Positions 22,261 to 31,701 are shown, numbered from the stretch's first letter. The stretch is 64,000 nt of DNA from Streptomyces puniciscabiei (GCF_006715785.1 NZ_VFNX01000001.1:5746001-5810000); one strand, 5' to 3'. Numbers and translations: made by a program. Notes: generated by a model not told the origin, from the sequence alone.

Positions 22261-22272
22261 AGGCTCATGTAC

Positions 22273-23502
22273 ATGCATGCCTGGCCCGCTTCCGAGGTCC
22301 CCGCCCTGCCTGGTCAGGGCCGCGACCTGAGGATCCACGACACCGCGACCGGCGGCCTCGTCACCCTCGACCCCGGTCCCGTCGCCCGTATCTACGTCTG
22401 CGGCATCACCCCGTACGACGCGACCCACCTGGGGCACGCGGCGACCTACAACGCGTTCGACCTCGTGCAGCGCGTGTGGCTCGACACCAAGCGGCAGGTC
22501 CACTACGTCCAGAACGTCACCGACGTCGACGATCCCCTCCTGGAGCGCGCGGAGCGGGACGGCGTCGACTGGGTCGCCCTCGCCGAGAAGGAGACCGCCC
22601 TCTTCCGCGAGGACATGACCGCCCTCAGGATGCTCCCGCCGCAGCACTACATAGGTGCCGTGGAGGCGATACCCGGCATCGTCCCGCTCGTGGAGCGGCT
22701 GCGCGACCTCGGCGCCGCCTACGAGCTGGAGGGCGACATCTACTTCTCCGTCGAGTCCGACCCGAACTTCGGCAAGGTCTCCAACCTCGACGCGGCCGCC
22801 ATGCGGCTGCTGTCCGCCGAGCGCGGCGGCGACCCGGACCGTCCGGGCAAGAAGAACCCCGTCGACCCGATGCTGTGGATGGCGGCCCGTGAGGGCGAGC
22901 CCAGCTGGGACGGCGGCTCCCTCGGCCGGGGCCGGCCCGGCTGGCACATCGAGTGCGTGGCCATCGCCCTCGACCACCTCGGCATGGGCTTCGACGTCCA
23001 GGGCGGCGGCTCCGACCTCGCCTTCCCGCACCACGAGATGGGCGCCTCGCACGCCCAGGTGCTCACCGGCGAGTTCCCCATGGCCAAGGCCTACGTCCAC
23101 GCCGGCATGGTCGCCCTGCACGGCGAGAAGATGTCCAAGTCCAAGGGCAACCTGGTCTTCGTCTCCCAGCTCCGCCGGGACGGCGTCGACCCCGCCGCCA
23201 TCCGCCTGGCCCTCCTCTCCCACCACTACCGCGCCGACTGGGAGTGGACCGACCAGGTCCTCCAGGACGCCCTGGCCCGCCTGGGCCGCTGGCGCGCGGC
23301 CGTCTCCCGGCCGGACGGCCCGACCGCGGACGCGCTGGTGGAGGACATCCGAGAGGCCCTGGCGAACGACCTGGACGCCCCCGCCGCCCTCGCGGCGGTG
23401 GACCGCTGGGCGGCCCGGCAGGAGGAGCAGGGCGGCACCGACACGGGCGCGCCGGGCGTGGTCACGCGCGCGGTCGACGCACTGCTGGGCGTGGCGCTCT
23501 AG
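22273..23502 (+). CDS. mshC: Cysteine:1D-myo-inosityl glucosamine ligase (mycothiol biosynthesis)
   Basis: The 409-residue protein is a cysteinyl-tRNA-synthetase-like ligase that joins cysteine to GlcN-inositol in mycothiol synthesis. It has [15 protein letters not shown] (HIGH-like site and zinc Cys), WHIEC, FPHHEMG and [10 protein letters not shown] (KMSKS). It lacks the anticodon-binding C-terminus of CysS, which separates MshC from CysS. ATG 22273 is set by the TAGGCT seven bases upstream (leaderless); an in-frame ATG at 22267 is the only near alternative. Confidence 0.94.
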   Translation: MHAWPASEVPALPGQGRDLRIHDTATGGLVTLDPGPVARIYVCGITPYDATHLGHAATYNAFDLVQRVWLDTKRQVHYVQNVTDVDDPLLERAERDGVDWVALAEKETALFREDMTALRMLPPQHYIGAVEAIPGIVPLVERLRDLGAAYELEGDIYFSVESDPNFGKVSNLDAAAMRLLSAERGGDPDRPGKKNPVDPMLWMAAREGEPSWDGGSLGRGRPGWHIECVAIALDHLGMGFDVQGGGSDLAFPHHEMGASHAQVLTGEFPMAKAYVHAGMVALHGEKMSKSKGNLVFVSQLRRDGVDPAAIRLALLSHHYRADWEWTDQVLQDALARLGRWRAAVSRPDGPTADALVEDIREALANDLDAPAALAAVDRWAARQEEQGGTDTGAPGVVTRAVDALLGVAL

Positions 23503-23524
23503 CTCCGGCGGGTGTGACGCACGC

Positions 23525-23560
23525 GTAAGGGGCGGTTCCCCCCTGGGAACCGCCCCTTAC
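23525..23560. terminator. Bidirectional terminator between mshC and PAC2 gene
   Basis: GTAAGGGGCGGTTCCC (23525-23540) and GGGAACCGCCCCTTAC (23545-23560) form a perfect 16-bp stem with a 4-nt loop between two convergent stop codons. Confidence 0.85.
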
Positions 23561-23567
23561 GGTGTCC

Positions 23568-24551
23568 TCACTCCTCCGAGCCGTCCTCGTCGTCACCCTC
23601 GGCCGCATCCGGCCTGGGCGGTTTCGGGGGCCGGCTCCTTCCGCCGGGGTTGTCCCTGCGGAACGAGCCGCCGTCCCCGCCGTCGGCTGTCGCGTGCCCG
23701 CCCGGCGGGCTCACGTCCCGGCGCCGCAGATACCGCTCGAACTCCCGGGCGATCGCCTCGCCCGACGCCTCCGGCAGCTCCGCGGTGTCCCGGGCCTCCT
23801 CCAGCGTCTGCACGTACTCGGCGACCTCGCTGTCCTCGGCGGCCAGCTGGTCCACGCCCACCTGCCAGGCCCGCGCGTCCTCCGGCAGCTCGCCCTGCGG
23901 GATCCGCAGGTCCAGCAGGTCCTCCAGGCGGTTGAGCAGCGCCAGCGTGGCCTTCGGGTTGGGCGGCTGGGAGACGTAGTGCGGTACGGCCGCCCACAGC
24001 GACACCGCCGGGACACCGGCGTGGGTGCACGCCTCCTGCAGGACGCCGACGATGCCCGTCGGGCCCTCGTACTTGGTCTCCTCCAGGTCCATGCGCTGGG
24101 CCAGGTCCGGGTCTGACGTCACGCCGCTGACCGGCACGGGACGCGTGTGCGGGGTGTCACCGAGCAGCGCGCCCAGGATGACCACCAGCTCCACGCCCAG
24201 CTCGTGCGCGAAGCCGAGCAGCTCGTTGCAGAACGAGCGCCAGCGCATGGACGGCTCGATGCCGCGGACCAGCACCAGGTCGCGCGGCTTCTCGCCGCCG
24301 ACCCGCACCACCGACAACCTTGTCGTCGGCCAGGTGATCTTGCGCACACCGGCGTCCATGAACACCGTGGGCCGGTTCACCTGGAAGTCGTAGTAGTCCT
24401 CGGCGTCCAGCGCCGCGAACACCTCGCCCTTCCACTCGCGTTCCAGATGCGCGACCGCCGTGGAGGCGGCGTCGCCGGCATCGTTCCAGCCCTCGAACGC
24501 GGCCACCATGACTGGGTCGATCAGCTCGGGAACCCCCTCCAGCTCGATCAC
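23568..24551 (-). CDS. PAC2-family protein (proteasome-assembly-chaperone-like)
   Basis: The 327-residue product has the PAC2 core: PVMVAAFEGWNDAGDAAS, RPTVFMDAG, LVRGIEPSMRWRSF, VVILGALLGDTPHTRP, SLWAAVPHYVSQPPNPKATLALL. The tail of about 60 residues is Gly/Pro/Asp-rich. Actinobacteria with and without proteasomes carry this family, and a role in proteasome assembly has not been shown for it. GTG 24551 has GGAAGGAGG upstream. It lies about 20 kb from the proteasome genes, so no functional link is implied. Confidence 0.82.
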   Translation of the reverse strand: MIELEGVPELIDPVMVAAFEGWNDAGDAASTAVAHLEREWKGEVFAALDAEDYYDFQVNRPTVFMDAGVRKITWPTTRLSVVRVGGEKPRDLVLVRGIEPSMRWRSFCNELLGFAHELGVELVVILGALLGDTPHTRPVPVSGVTSDPDLAQRMDLEETKYEGPTGIVGVLQEACTHAGVPAVSLWAAVPHYVSQPPNPKATLALLNRLEDLLDLRIPQGELPEDARAWQVGVDQLAAEDSEVAEYVQTLEEARDTAELPEASGEAIAREFERYLRRRDVSPPGGHATADGGDGGSFRRDNPGGRSRPPKPPRPDAAEGDDEDGSEE

Positions 24552-24748
24552 CCAGTGCCTCCTTCCGACGTGCCCTCGCTTGACTCACCAACCTTACGGC
24601 GTCCGGCGGGGGCGCCCGCAGCCCCCTTGCGTGGGCCAGTGACCGGATCACTGCCCCGTTCGCCACCGCGGAACACCCCCCGTCAACGGGAGCCCGGACG
24701 GATCCGCACAGGTGTGTCCCCGCTGTCACCGGGTGCTGAGCAGCGGTT

Positions 24749-25420
24749 TCACAGGGTGCTGCGCAGCCACTGCTCCACGCTCGCGATGTGCACGGTCGCC
24801 CAGGAGCGGGCCGCCTCCGCGTCCCGGTCGCGCAGTGCGGCCAGGATCGCCCGGTGCTCGCGCAGGGTGCGGCCGACCGCGTCCTCCTGGGTGAGGCCCC
24901 GCCAGATCCGGGCCCGTGTGGTCGGCCCCGACAGGCCGTCCAGCAGCGAGCACAGCACCGAGTTGCCGGCGCCGCGCACGATGCCGCGATGGAACTCCAG
25001 GTCCGCGGCGACCAGCTCCTCCACCGACGGTTCGTCACCGAGCGCGTCCAACTGGGCCGACAGCGCCTCCAGTTGCTGTTCGCCGATCCGGAAGGCCGCC
25101 ATCGCGGTCGCGGCCGGCTCCAGGATCCTGCGCACCGCGAGGAACTCCAGGACGGTGTCGTCGCGGTGGAAGTCCACGACGAAGCTCAGCGCCTCCAGCA
25201 GCAGTTGCGGATCGAGGCTGGTGACGTACGTGCCGTCGCCCTGCCGTACGTCCAGGATCCGGATCAGCGACAGCGCCCGTACGGCCTCCCGCAGCGAGTT
25301 CCGCGACAGGCCCAGTTCGGCGGCCAGCTCGCTCTCCTTGGGCAGCCGGTCCCCAGGCCGCAGCGCACCGGAGACGATCATGCCCTTGATCTTCTCGATC
25401 GCCTCGTCGGTGACTGCCAT
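24749..25420 (-). CDS. FadR/GntR-family transcriptional regulator
   Basis: The 223-residue product has an N-terminal winged helix (PGDRLPKESELAAELGLSRNSLREAVRAL, about 20-60) and a C-terminal FCD domain. DLEFHRGIVR and LREHRAILAALRDRD supply the expected Asp/His ligand positions. Ligand and target are unknown; an SMI1/KNR4 gene follows just upstream and the glycerol operon lies beyond it. ATG 25420 with GGGAGG upstream. Confidence 0.82.
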   Translation of the reverse strand: MAVTDEAIEKIKGMIVSGALRPGDRLPKESELAAELGLSRNSLREAVRALSLIRILDVRQGDGTYVTSLDPQLLLEALSFVVDFHRDDTVLEFLAVRRILEPAATAMAAFRIGEQQLEALSAQLDALGDEPSVEELVAADLEFHRGIVRGAGNSVLCSLLDGLSGPTTRARIWRGLTQEDAVGRTLREHRAILAALRDRDAEAARSWATVHIASVEQWLRSTL

Positions 25421-25465
25421 GACCGGCCTCCCTGGTCGCCCGGACATCGGATGTCTCAGCGGCCA

Positions 25466-26035
25466 TTATGCGGGCGGTGCGTCGAACCACTCCTTGCCGC
25501 AGGCACAGTGCCGCACCCAGCCGGCGAAGCCGGGCCCGGCGGTGGTGCACCCGAACTCCGCCGCGAAGGGAAACGCGCCCTCACCGGTGATCTGCCATAT
25601 GTGACCCCGGTGCGGACCGGTGACGATCAGATGCCCGTCCATGCCGCAGCCGTCCGTGCCGAGCAAGAGCGAGCCGTCTCGGCCGACCCGCTCGATGACG
25701 GCGTCCGGATCCTCGTAGGGCCCCTCGTCCTCCTCCCACAGCCATGCCTCGCAGAGCGGGAACGGCTCGGCCAGGTCCTGCTTCGCGCCGCCCTCGACCA
25801 GCCCCACCAGCCCGTACTCCGGCGGCCCCTGGCAGGATCCGTCGGTCACCTCGGCCACGAACGTCCGGTACGGCTCGGGCAGCACCACGCGGTGCTCCGC
25901 CTCGAAGGCGTGCACGGCCGCCCAGCCGAGGGCGGACGCGCCGCCGTCGTCCACCCCGAAGGCCTCCCGCAGCGCCACCAGTTCGGCGGGATCCGCCTGA
26001 TCATTGTTCATGCCCCCGTTGTTCATGCCCTCCAT
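25466..26035 (-). CDS. SMI1/KNR4-family protein
   Basis: The product, up to 189 residues, has the SMI1/KNR4 hallmarks: FEAEHRVVLPEPYRTFVAEVTDG, GPPEYGLVGL, and a later acidic region with GHIWQITGEGAFPFA. It ends in CACGKEWFDAPPA. SMI1/KNR4 (SUKH) proteins often act as immunity proteins to nuclease toxins, but here no toxin gene is adjacent, so the role is open. The start is uncertain among ATG 26035, 26026 and 26011, all in frame; GGAGGGC overlaps the first two. It lies after the glp terminator. Confidence 0.72.
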   Translation of the reverse strand: MEGMNNGGMNNDQADPAELVALREAFGVDDGGASALGWAAVHAFEAEHRVVLPEPYRTFVAEVTDGSCQGPPEYGLVGLVEGGAKQDLAEPFPLCEAWLWEEDEGPYEDPDAVIERVGRDGSLLLGTDGCGMDGHLIVTGPHRGHIWQITGEGAFPFAAEFGCTTAGPGFAGWVRHCACGKEWFDAPPA

Positions 26036-26074
26036 GGAAGCACCCGGCACTGACAACGCCCCCCGGGCAGGCGA

Positions 26075-26108
26075 GAGGGGCGGCCCCATCGGCGTGGGGT
26101 CGCCCCTC
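26075..26108 (-). terminator. Terminator of the glycerol operon
   Basis: GAGGGGCGGCCCCA (26075-26088) and TGGGGTCGCCCCTC (26095-26108) form a 14-bp stem with one mismatch, about 110 bases past the glpD stop on the minus strand. Confidence 0.7.
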
Positions 26109-26192
26109 CCGGTCGTCCGGACCCGGTGCGGCGGTCCGGCGCTGCGGAGACGGCCGGTCCCGGTCAGGGGGGCGGACCGGCCGTCACCGAGG

Positions 26193-26240
26193 CCTACTTC
26201 TCGTCGAGCAGGTCGGCCTACTTCTTGTCGAGCAGGTCCT
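26193..26240 (-). repeat. 24-bp tandem duplication across the glpD stop codon
   Basis: Bases 26193-26216 and 26217-26240 are near-identical 24-mers (CCTACTTCT/CTTGTCGAGCAGGTC on the plus strand), differing at one internal base and the last two. On the coding strand the duplicated segment is the end of glpD including the TAG. The non-coding copy would read ADLLDEK-stop in the same frame as the real end QDLLDKK-stop. Confidence 0.85.
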
Positions 26241-27834
26241 GCACCTTCGCCCGGACATCGTCCGTGGCCAGGCCCCGGATGGTCAGCGTGGTGCGGCGGC
26301 GCAGCACGTCGTCCGGCGTCTCGGCCCACTCGTGGTCGCGGGCCCAGACGACCTGCGCCCAGATCTCCGGCGCGTCGGGGTGGACGCGCTCGGCCAGCTC
26401 CGGGTTCTCGTTCGCCAGGCGGGCGATGTCGAAGGCCAGGGAGCCGTAGTGGGTGGCCAGGTGCCGGGCGGTGTCGGCGGCCATGCGCGGGCCCGGAGCC
26501 GGGCGGTCCACCAGCAGGCGGTGGGCGACGGCGCGCGGGTTGGCGACACCGGGCAGCGGCAGCTTCTTCGGCAGGGAGGAGATGGGCTCGAAGTCGTCTC
26601 CGAGCGGGTGGCCCGGCAGCGCCTCCAGCTTCTGCATGACCGTACGGCCGATGTGCCGGAAGGTGGTCCACTTGCCGCCCGCGACGGACAGCATGCCGCC
26701 CTTGCCCTCGGTGACGACCGTCTCGCGCTTGGCCTTGGCGGTGTCGCCGGGGCCGCCCGGCAGCACGCGCAGGCCGGCGAAGGCGTAGGTGATGAGGTCC
26801 CGCTGGAGCTGCTGGTCCCGGACGGAGAACGCGGCCTCGTCCAGGATCTGGGCTATGTCCTTGTCGTTGACGGACACGTCCGCCGGGTCGCCCTCGTACT
26901 CCTCGTCGGTGGTGCCGAGCAGCAGCATGTCCTCCCAGGGGAGGGCGAAGGTGATGCGGTACTTGTCGATCGGGGTGGCCAGCGCCGCCTTCCACGGGGA
27001 CGTGCGCTTCAGGACCAGGTGCGCGCCCTTGGACAGGCGGATGGACGGCGCCGCGTTCGGGTCCTCCATCCGGCGCAGGTGGTCGACCCAGGGGCCGGTC
27101 GCGTTGAGCACCAGGCGGGCGTTCACGCCGAACTCCTCACCGGACAGCCGGTCGCGGAGGTCGGCGCCGGTGACCCGGCCCTTGGTGAAGCGCAGGCCGG
27201 TGACCTCGGCGTGGTTGAGGACGACCGCGCCCGCCTCGACGGCCGCGCGGACCGTCATCAGCGCCATGCGGGCGTCGTTCATCTGGTCGTCGCCGTACAC
27301 GGCCACGGCCTTGAGGTTCTCGGTGCGCAGCTCGGGCACGTCCTGCGCCGCCTTGGCGGGGGAGAGCAGGTGGCCCACGCCGTCGCCGAACGCGGAGAGC
27401 GCGGAGTAGGCGAAGACGCCCGCGCCGAGCTTCGCCGCGCCGTGCGGGCCCCCCTTGTACACGGGGAGGTAGAAGGTGAGCGGGTTCGCCAGGTGGGGGG
27501 CCACCTGGCGGGAGACCGCACGGCGCTCGAAGTGGTTCTCCGCCACCAGCTTCACCGCGCCGGTCTGCAGGTAGCGCAGACCGCCGTGGAGCAGCTTGGA
27601 GGAGGCGGAGGAGGTGGCGCCGGCGAAGTCGCCGGCGTCGACCAGAGCCACCCTCAGGCCGGACTGCGCGGCGTGCCAGGCGGTGGAGATGCCCAGGATG
27701 CCGCCGCCGATCACCAGAAGGTCGTACGACGCCTTGGAGAGTTGCTCCCTGGTCTCGGCCCGGCTCGGGTTGGAGCCGGAGGCCGGGTGCGTCCCCAGGG
27801 CAGGCACGGAACTCAGGGTGGACTGACTGGTCAT
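26218..27834 (-). CDS. glpD: Glycerol-3-phosphate dehydrogenase (FAD, aerobic type)
   Basis: The 538-residue flavoprotein oxidises glycerol-3-phosphate to dihydroxyacetone phosphate at the membrane. It has the N-terminal FAD-binding motif VIGGGILGISTAWHAAQSG, SSKLLHGGLRYLQ, and the C-terminal GlpD domain. It is the third gene of the glpF-glpK-glpD operon (gylB in the older S. coelicolor naming), 48 bases after glpK. ATG 27834 follows GGAGTAAG. The 3' end is duplicated (26193-26240). Confidence 0.95.
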   Translation of the reverse strand: MTSQSTLSSVPALGTHPASGSNPSRAETREQLSKASYDLLVIGGGILGISTAWHAAQSGLRVALVDAGDFAGATSSASSKLLHGGLRYLQTGAVKLVAENHFERRAVSRQVAPHLANPLTFYLPVYKGGPHGAAKLGAGVFAYSALSAFGDGVGHLLSPAKAAQDVPELRTENLKAVAVYGDDQMNDARMALMTVRAAVEAGAVVLNHAEVTGLRFTKGRVTGADLRDRLSGEEFGVNARLVLNATGPWVDHLRRMEDPNAAPSIRLSKGAHLVLKRTSPWKAALATPIDKYRITFALPWEDMLLLGTTDEEYEGDPADVSVNDKDIAQILDEAAFSVRDQQLQRDLITYAFAGLRVLPGGPGDTAKAKRETVVTEGKGGMLSVAGGKWTTFRHIGRTVMQKLEALPGHPLGDDFEPISSLPKKLPLPGVANPRAVAHRLLVDRPAPGPRMAADTARHLATHYGSLAFDIARLANENPELAERVHPDAPEIWAQVVWARDHEWAETPDDVLRRRTTLTIRGLATDDVRAKVQDLLDKK

Positions 27835-27882
27835 GTCGGGTACTTACTCCTCGTCAGAGATGTCTGAGCCGGTGCGGTCCGC

Positions 27883-29421
27883 TCAGCTCTCGTCCTCGAT
27901 CCAGCCCATGGTCCGGTCGACGGCCTTGAGCCAGTTCTTGTACTCACGGTCGCGGGTGTCCGCGTCCATCTGCGGGGTCCATTCGGCGGCCCGGCGCCAG
28001 TTGGCGCGCAGTTCGTCGGTGCTGGACCAGAAGCCGACGGCGAGACCGGCGGCGTAGGCGGCGCCGAGGCAGGTGGTCTCGGCGACCATCGGGCGCACCA
28101 CCGGTGCGTCCAGGACGTCGGCGAGGGTCTGCATCAGCAGGTTGTTGGAGGTCATGCCGCCGTCCACCTTCAGGGCCACCAGCTCGTCGCCGGAGTCCTT
28201 GACCATGGCGTCGGCGATCTCCCGGGTCTGCCAGGCGGTGGCCTCCAGGACGGCGCGCGCGAGGTGCGCCTTGGTGACGTACCGGGTCAGACCGGCGATC
28301 ACACCGCGGGCGTCGGAACGCCAGTGCGGGGCGAACAGACCGGAGAAGGCCGGCACGAAGTAGGCGCCGCCGTTGTCCTCGACCGAGAGCGCGAGCGTCT
28401 CGATCTCGGCGGCGGTGGAGATCAGGCCCATCTGGTCGCGCATCCACTGCACCAGTGAGCCGGTGACGGCGATCGAGCCCTCGAGGGCGTAGACCGTCGG
28501 CTGCTCGCCGATCTTGTAACCGACCGTGGTCAGCAGACCGGCGTAGGAGTTGATGATCTTGTCACCGGTGTTCATCACCATGAAGGTGCCGGTGCCATAG
28601 GTGGACTTGGTCTCGCCCTCGGAGAAGCAGCACTGGCCGAACAGGGCCGCCTGCTGGTCGCCGAGCGCGGAGGCGACCGGGATGCCGCCGAGCAGGTCGC
28701 CCAGCTTGCCGCCGGTGACCTCGCCGTAGACCTCGGCGGAGGAGCGGATCTCCGGCAGGATCTGCAGCGGCACGCCGATGGACTCGGCGATCTTCTCGTC
28801 CCACTCCGTGGTGTGCAGGTTCATCAGGAGGGTGCGGGAGGCGTTGGTGACGTCGGTGACGTGCTTGCCGCCGTTGACACCACCGGTCAGGTTCCAGATG
28901 ACCCAGGTGTCCATGGTGCCGAAGAGGATGTCGCCGGCCTCGGCGCGCTCCTTCAGGCCGTCGACGTTGTCGAGCAGCCAGCGGGCCTTGGGCCCGGAGA
29001 AGTACGAGGCCAGCGGCAGGCCGGTCTCGCGGCGGAAGCGGTCCTGGCCGACGTTGCGGCCCAGCTCCTTGCACAGGGCGTCGGTGCGGGTGTCCTGCCA
29101 GACCAGGGCGTTGTAAACGGGCTCACCGGTGTTCTTGTCCCACAGCACGGTGGTCTCGCGCTGGTTGGTGATGCCGATGGCCTTGATGTCGTCGCGGGTG
29201 ATGCCGGCCTTGGCGATGGCTCCGGCGACGACCTCCTGGACGTTGGTCCAGATCTCGTTGGCGTTGTGCTCGACCCAGCCCGGCTTGGGGAAGATCTGCT
29301 CGTGCTCCTTCTGGTCGACGGCGACGATACGGCCGTCCCGGTCGAAGACGATGCAGCGGCTGGAGGTCGTGCCCTGGTCGATCGCGGCGATGAAGGGGCC
29401 TGCGGTGTGGGCGTCGGTCAC
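27883..29421 (-). CDS. glpK: Glycerol kinase
   Basis: The 512-residue FGGY kinase phosphorylates glycerol to glycerol-3-phosphate. It shows [15 protein letters not shown] at the N-terminus, [21 protein letters not shown], the FGGY-type [10 protein letters not shown] motif near residue 405, and [17 protein letters not shown] 29421 is preferred: GGAG lies at the right distance, and an upstream in-frame TTG (29433) overlaps that site. It lies 62 bases downstream of glpF (gylA in S. coelicolor). Confidence 0.95.
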   Translation of the reverse strand: MTDAHTAGPFIAAIDQGTTSSRCIVFDRDGRIVAVDQKEHEQIFPKPGWVEHNANEIWTNVQEVVAGAIAKAGITRDDIKAIGITNQRETTVLWDKNTGEPVYNALVWQDTRTDALCKELGRNVGQDRFRRETGLPLASYFSGPKARWLLDNVDGLKERAEAGDILFGTMDTWVIWNLTGGVNGGKHVTDVTNASRTLLMNLHTTEWDEKIAESIGVPLQILPEIRSSAEVYGEVTGGKLGDLLGGIPVASALGDQQAALFGQCCFSEGETKSTYGTGTFMVMNTGDKIINSYAGLLTTVGYKIGEQPTVYALEGSIAVTGSLVQWMRDQMGLISTAAEIETLALSVEDNGGAYFVPAFSGLFAPHWRSDARGVIAGLTRYVTKAHLARAVLEATAWQTREIADAMVKDSGDELVALKVDGGMTSNNLLMQTLADVLDAPVVRPMVAETTCLGAAYAAGLAVGFWSSTDELRANWRRAAEWTPQMDADTRDREYKNWLKAVDRTMGWIEDES

Positions 29422-29483
29422 TGTGTTCTCCAAAAGATCCGTGGTGATAGGCGGTGCGTACGGCGCGTGCTTCGAAGTGATTT

Positions 29484-30278
29484 CTAAGCGAAGGCGACGT
29501 TGTATATGCCTGCGGCGATGGCGCCGCCGACCAGCGGACCGACCACCGGGATCCAGGCGTACGCCCAGTCGGAGCCGCCCTTGTTGGGCAGCGGCAGCAG
29601 GGCGTGCACGATGCGCGGGCCCAGGTCACGGGCCGGGTTGATCGCGTAGCCCGTCGGGCCGCCGAGGGAGAGACCGATCGACACCACCACGAGCGAGGTG
29701 ATCAGTCCGCCGAGGATGCCCAGACCGTTGCCCTTGTCGTTCAGGCCCTGCGTGAGGACCGCGAGGATCAGCACGACCGTGCCGATGATCTCCGTGGCGA
29801 GGTTCTGCGCCGCGTTCCGGATCTCCGGACCGGTGGAGAAGATGCCGAGGACCGGGCCCGCGCCCTTCTCCTGGGCCTCGACCGCCTTGGCCGCGGTGGC
29901 CTGCGCGCCCGGACCGCCGACGATCTCCTTGTCGGTGAGGTGGGCGTGGAACTGGCCGTAGTAGGCGACCCACACCAGAGTCGCGCCGATCATCGCGCCG
30001 AGCAGCTGACCGGCGAGGTAGACCGGGACGTTGCTCCAGTCGCTGTTCTTGATGGCGAGAGCCACCGTGACGGCGGGGTTGAGGTGGGCCCCGGACAGCG
30101 GTCCGGAGATGTACACGGCCGTCAGCACGGCGAAGCCCCACCCGAAGGTGATGGCGAGCCAACCGGCGTTACGGGCCTTGGAGGCCTTCAGCGTGACGGC
30201 CGCGCAGACGCCGCCGCCGAGCAGGATGAGTATGGCGGTACCGATGGTCTCGCCGATGAAGATGTCGGAGCTGGACAC
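29484..30278 (-). CDS. glpF: Glycerol uptake facilitator (aquaglyceroporin)
   Basis: The 264-residue MIP-family channel has two NPA-type half-pores: [12 protein letters not shown] near residue 64 and [12 protein letters not shown] near 210. The Asp after NPAR is typical of glycerol-conducting members. Six membrane segments are apparent. An unusually long loop (about 110-150, rich in Ala/Gly/Lys) separates the halves. Start is GTG 30278. First gene of the glycerol operon, 370 bases downstream of gylR. Confidence 0.93.
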   Translation of the reverse strand: MSSSDIFIGETIGTAILILLGGGVCAAVTLKASKARNAGWLAITFGWGFAVLTAVYISGPLSGAHLNPAVTVALAIKNSDWSNVPVYLAGQLLGAMIGATLVWVAYYGQFHAHLTDKEIVGGPGAQATAAKAVEAQEKGAGPVLGIFSTGPEIRNAAQNLATEIIGTVVLILAVLTQGLNDKGNGLGILGGLITSLVVVSIGLSLGGPTGYAINPARDLGPRIVHALLPLPNKGGSDWAYAWIPVVGPLVGGAIAAGIYNVAFA

Positions 30279-30400
30279 CCGCGACTCCTTTGTCCTTCGT
30301 CCAGGGGTAGCCGAACCCCGGGTCCCTCCGGTGGTTCTGGCGCCCTCGGGGGTGAGAGCGATTGCCGGCCCTTGGCGTTGTCACACTCTAGCGCGTATTG

Positions 30401-30425
30401 CCGGTAGGTGTTCGACAATGCCGAC
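30401..30425 (-). promoter_or_regulatory. Candidate GylR operator upstream of glpF
   Basis: On the minus strand this reads GTCGGCATTGTCGAACACC then TACCGG and closely matches the site upstream of gylR (31461-31485). It lies about 125 bases before the glpF start. The rest of the 369-base gap (30279-30647) has no gene. It holds the palindrome ACGCATGCGT near 30452-30461 and CTGTT/AACAG arms near 30472-30486. Confidence 0.6.
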
Positions 30426-30647
30426 CGATGGACGGGAGTCTTGCTTCGGCGTTACGCATGCGTCAAGGGTTCTGTTATCGAAAACAGGATCGTTATTGAT
30501 CGCTGACGGTTATCACTCTTCGTACGCTGACGTGCGCATTAGCCCGATATGCCGGTTTCAGGGTAGGGCGAGAACCGGAACGCCGCCCGGCGTTCCGATC
30601 GTCCCCCCGGGGGATCTCCCGGCCTGTCTGCAAGGAGCGCCGAGCGC

Positions 30648-31412
30648 TCAGAACCGTCCCGCGCCCAGGTCCCTGGACACCGCGCGGGCACAGTCGCGCA
30701 CCGCCGCGATCAGCTCGGGACGCAGCTCCCCGTCCCGGCACAGCCGCTCCACGGCACCGGTGATGCCGACGGCGCCCACGGGCATGCGGCGCCGGTCGTG
30801 GATGGGCGCGGCGACCGACGCCACGCCCTCCCAGGTCTCCTCGACGTCGGCCGCGTACCCGCGCGCGCGTGTCACGTCGAGGAGGTGCTCGAAGTCCGTC
30901 CAGTCGCACACCGTGCGGTCGGTGAAGGGCTTGCGGTCGGCCTCCAGCGCCTCGCTGTGCGCCACCGGGTCGTAGGCCGAGAGCACCTTGCCCAGCGCGG
31001 TGGAGTGCAGCGGCTGCATGGCGCCGATCTCCAGCACCTGCCGGCTGTCGTCCGGCCGGAAGACGTGGTGCACGATCAGCACGCCCTGCTGGTGCAGGAC
31101 CCCCAGGTACACGCTCTCCCCGCTGGACCGGGCCAGGTCGTCGGTCCACACCAGGGCCCTGGCCCGCAACTCGTGCACGTCCAGGTAGGTGGTGCCCAGC
31201 CGCAGCAGCTCCGCGCCCAGCTGGTAGCGCCCCGAGGCGTCGTCCTGCTCCACGAAGCCCTCCTGCTGGAGGGTGCGCAGAATGCCGTGGGCGGTGCCCT
31301 TGGCGAGGCCCAGTGACGAGGCGATGTCCGACAGGCCGAGCCGCCGCTCGCCGCCCGCGAGCAACCGCAGCATCGCGGCCGCCCGTTCGAGCGACTGGAT
31401 GTTCCGTGCCAT
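30648..31412 (-). CDS. gylR: IclR-family regulator of glycerol catabolism
   Basis: The 254-residue product has an N-terminal winged helix (NIQSLERAAAMLRLLAGGERRLGLSDIASSLGLAKGTAHGIL) and the C-terminal IclR effector domain ([42 protein letters not shown]). In S. coelicolor GylR represses the glycerol operon and itself; the position directly upstream of glpF-glpK-glpD matches. ATG 31412 begins the conserved sequence; an in-frame ATG at 31469 falls within the operator-like site. Confidence 0.92.
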   Translation of the reverse strand: MARNIQSLERAAAMLRLLAGGERRLGLSDIASSLGLAKGTAHGILRTLQQEGFVEQDDASGRYQLGAELLRLGTTYLDVHELRARALVWTDDLARSSGESVYLGVLHQQGVLIVHHVFRPDDSRQVLEIGAMQPLHSTALGKVLSAYDPVAHSEALEADRKPFTDRTVCDWTDFEHLLDVTRARGYAADVEETWEGVASVAAPIHDRRRMPVGAVGITGAVERLCRDGELRPELIAAVRDCARAVSRDLGAGRF

Positions 31413-31460
31413 CGCCGTCCTGCCTCCGTCCCCTTCGACAACCGCTCGGTATTCAACACC

Positions 31461-31485
31461 GTTCGGCAATGTCGAACACTACCGG
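31461..31485 (+). promoter_or_regulatory. Candidate GylR operator upstream of gylR
   Basis: GTTCGGCAATGTCGAACAC followed by TACCGG, with inverted GTTCG/CGAAC arms around seven bases. It shares TCGGCA, TGTCGAACAC and TACCGG with the site at 30401-30425. Partial copies (TTCGACAACCGCTCGG near 31434, TCGACACTTG near 31514) flank it. It lies about 50 bases before gylR, suiting autorepression. Confidence 0.6.
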
Positions 31486-31558
31486 TCCATGCCGACCTCC
31501 CGCTAACCGTCGGTCGACACTTGTTACATCACAGGTGACCTGCGCTTGACACACCCGC

Positions 31559-31587
31559 CACCGGCGTCCGCCTCGTGGACGCCGGTG
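31559..31587. repeat. Hairpin between gylR and metH
   Basis: CACCGGCGTCC (31559-31569) and GGACGCCGGTG (31577-31587) form a perfect 11-bp stem with a 7-nt loop. It lies before the probable metH promoter (TACGCT 31610-31615) and may insulate metH from upstream transcription. I found no cobalamin or SAM riboswitch features in the metH leader. Confidence 0.5.
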
Positions 31588-31701
31588 CCCATCCAAGCCG
31601 ACTCCCGGTTACGCTGACGCCGTGCGGCATGCCCGCCTGCCAGGAAACCCTGCCCAGGGGCACCGCATAGCCGACAGCCGTCGCACAGAGGGAGCCCCTT
31701 C

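Noticed and set aside
22195..22272. Extended mshC start at 22195
   Set aside because: It would translate through the inverted repeat and the -10 element; conserved sequence begins at ATG 22273.
23568..24551. Dedicated proteasome assembly factor (PAC2)
   Set aside because: The family name comes from eukaryotes; the gene is remote from the proteasome locus and is present in actinobacteria without proteasomes.
31413..31701. Cobalamin or SAM riboswitch before metH
   Set aside because: I looked for B12-box-like and SAM-type conserved elements and found none; only a simple 11-bp hairpin is present.
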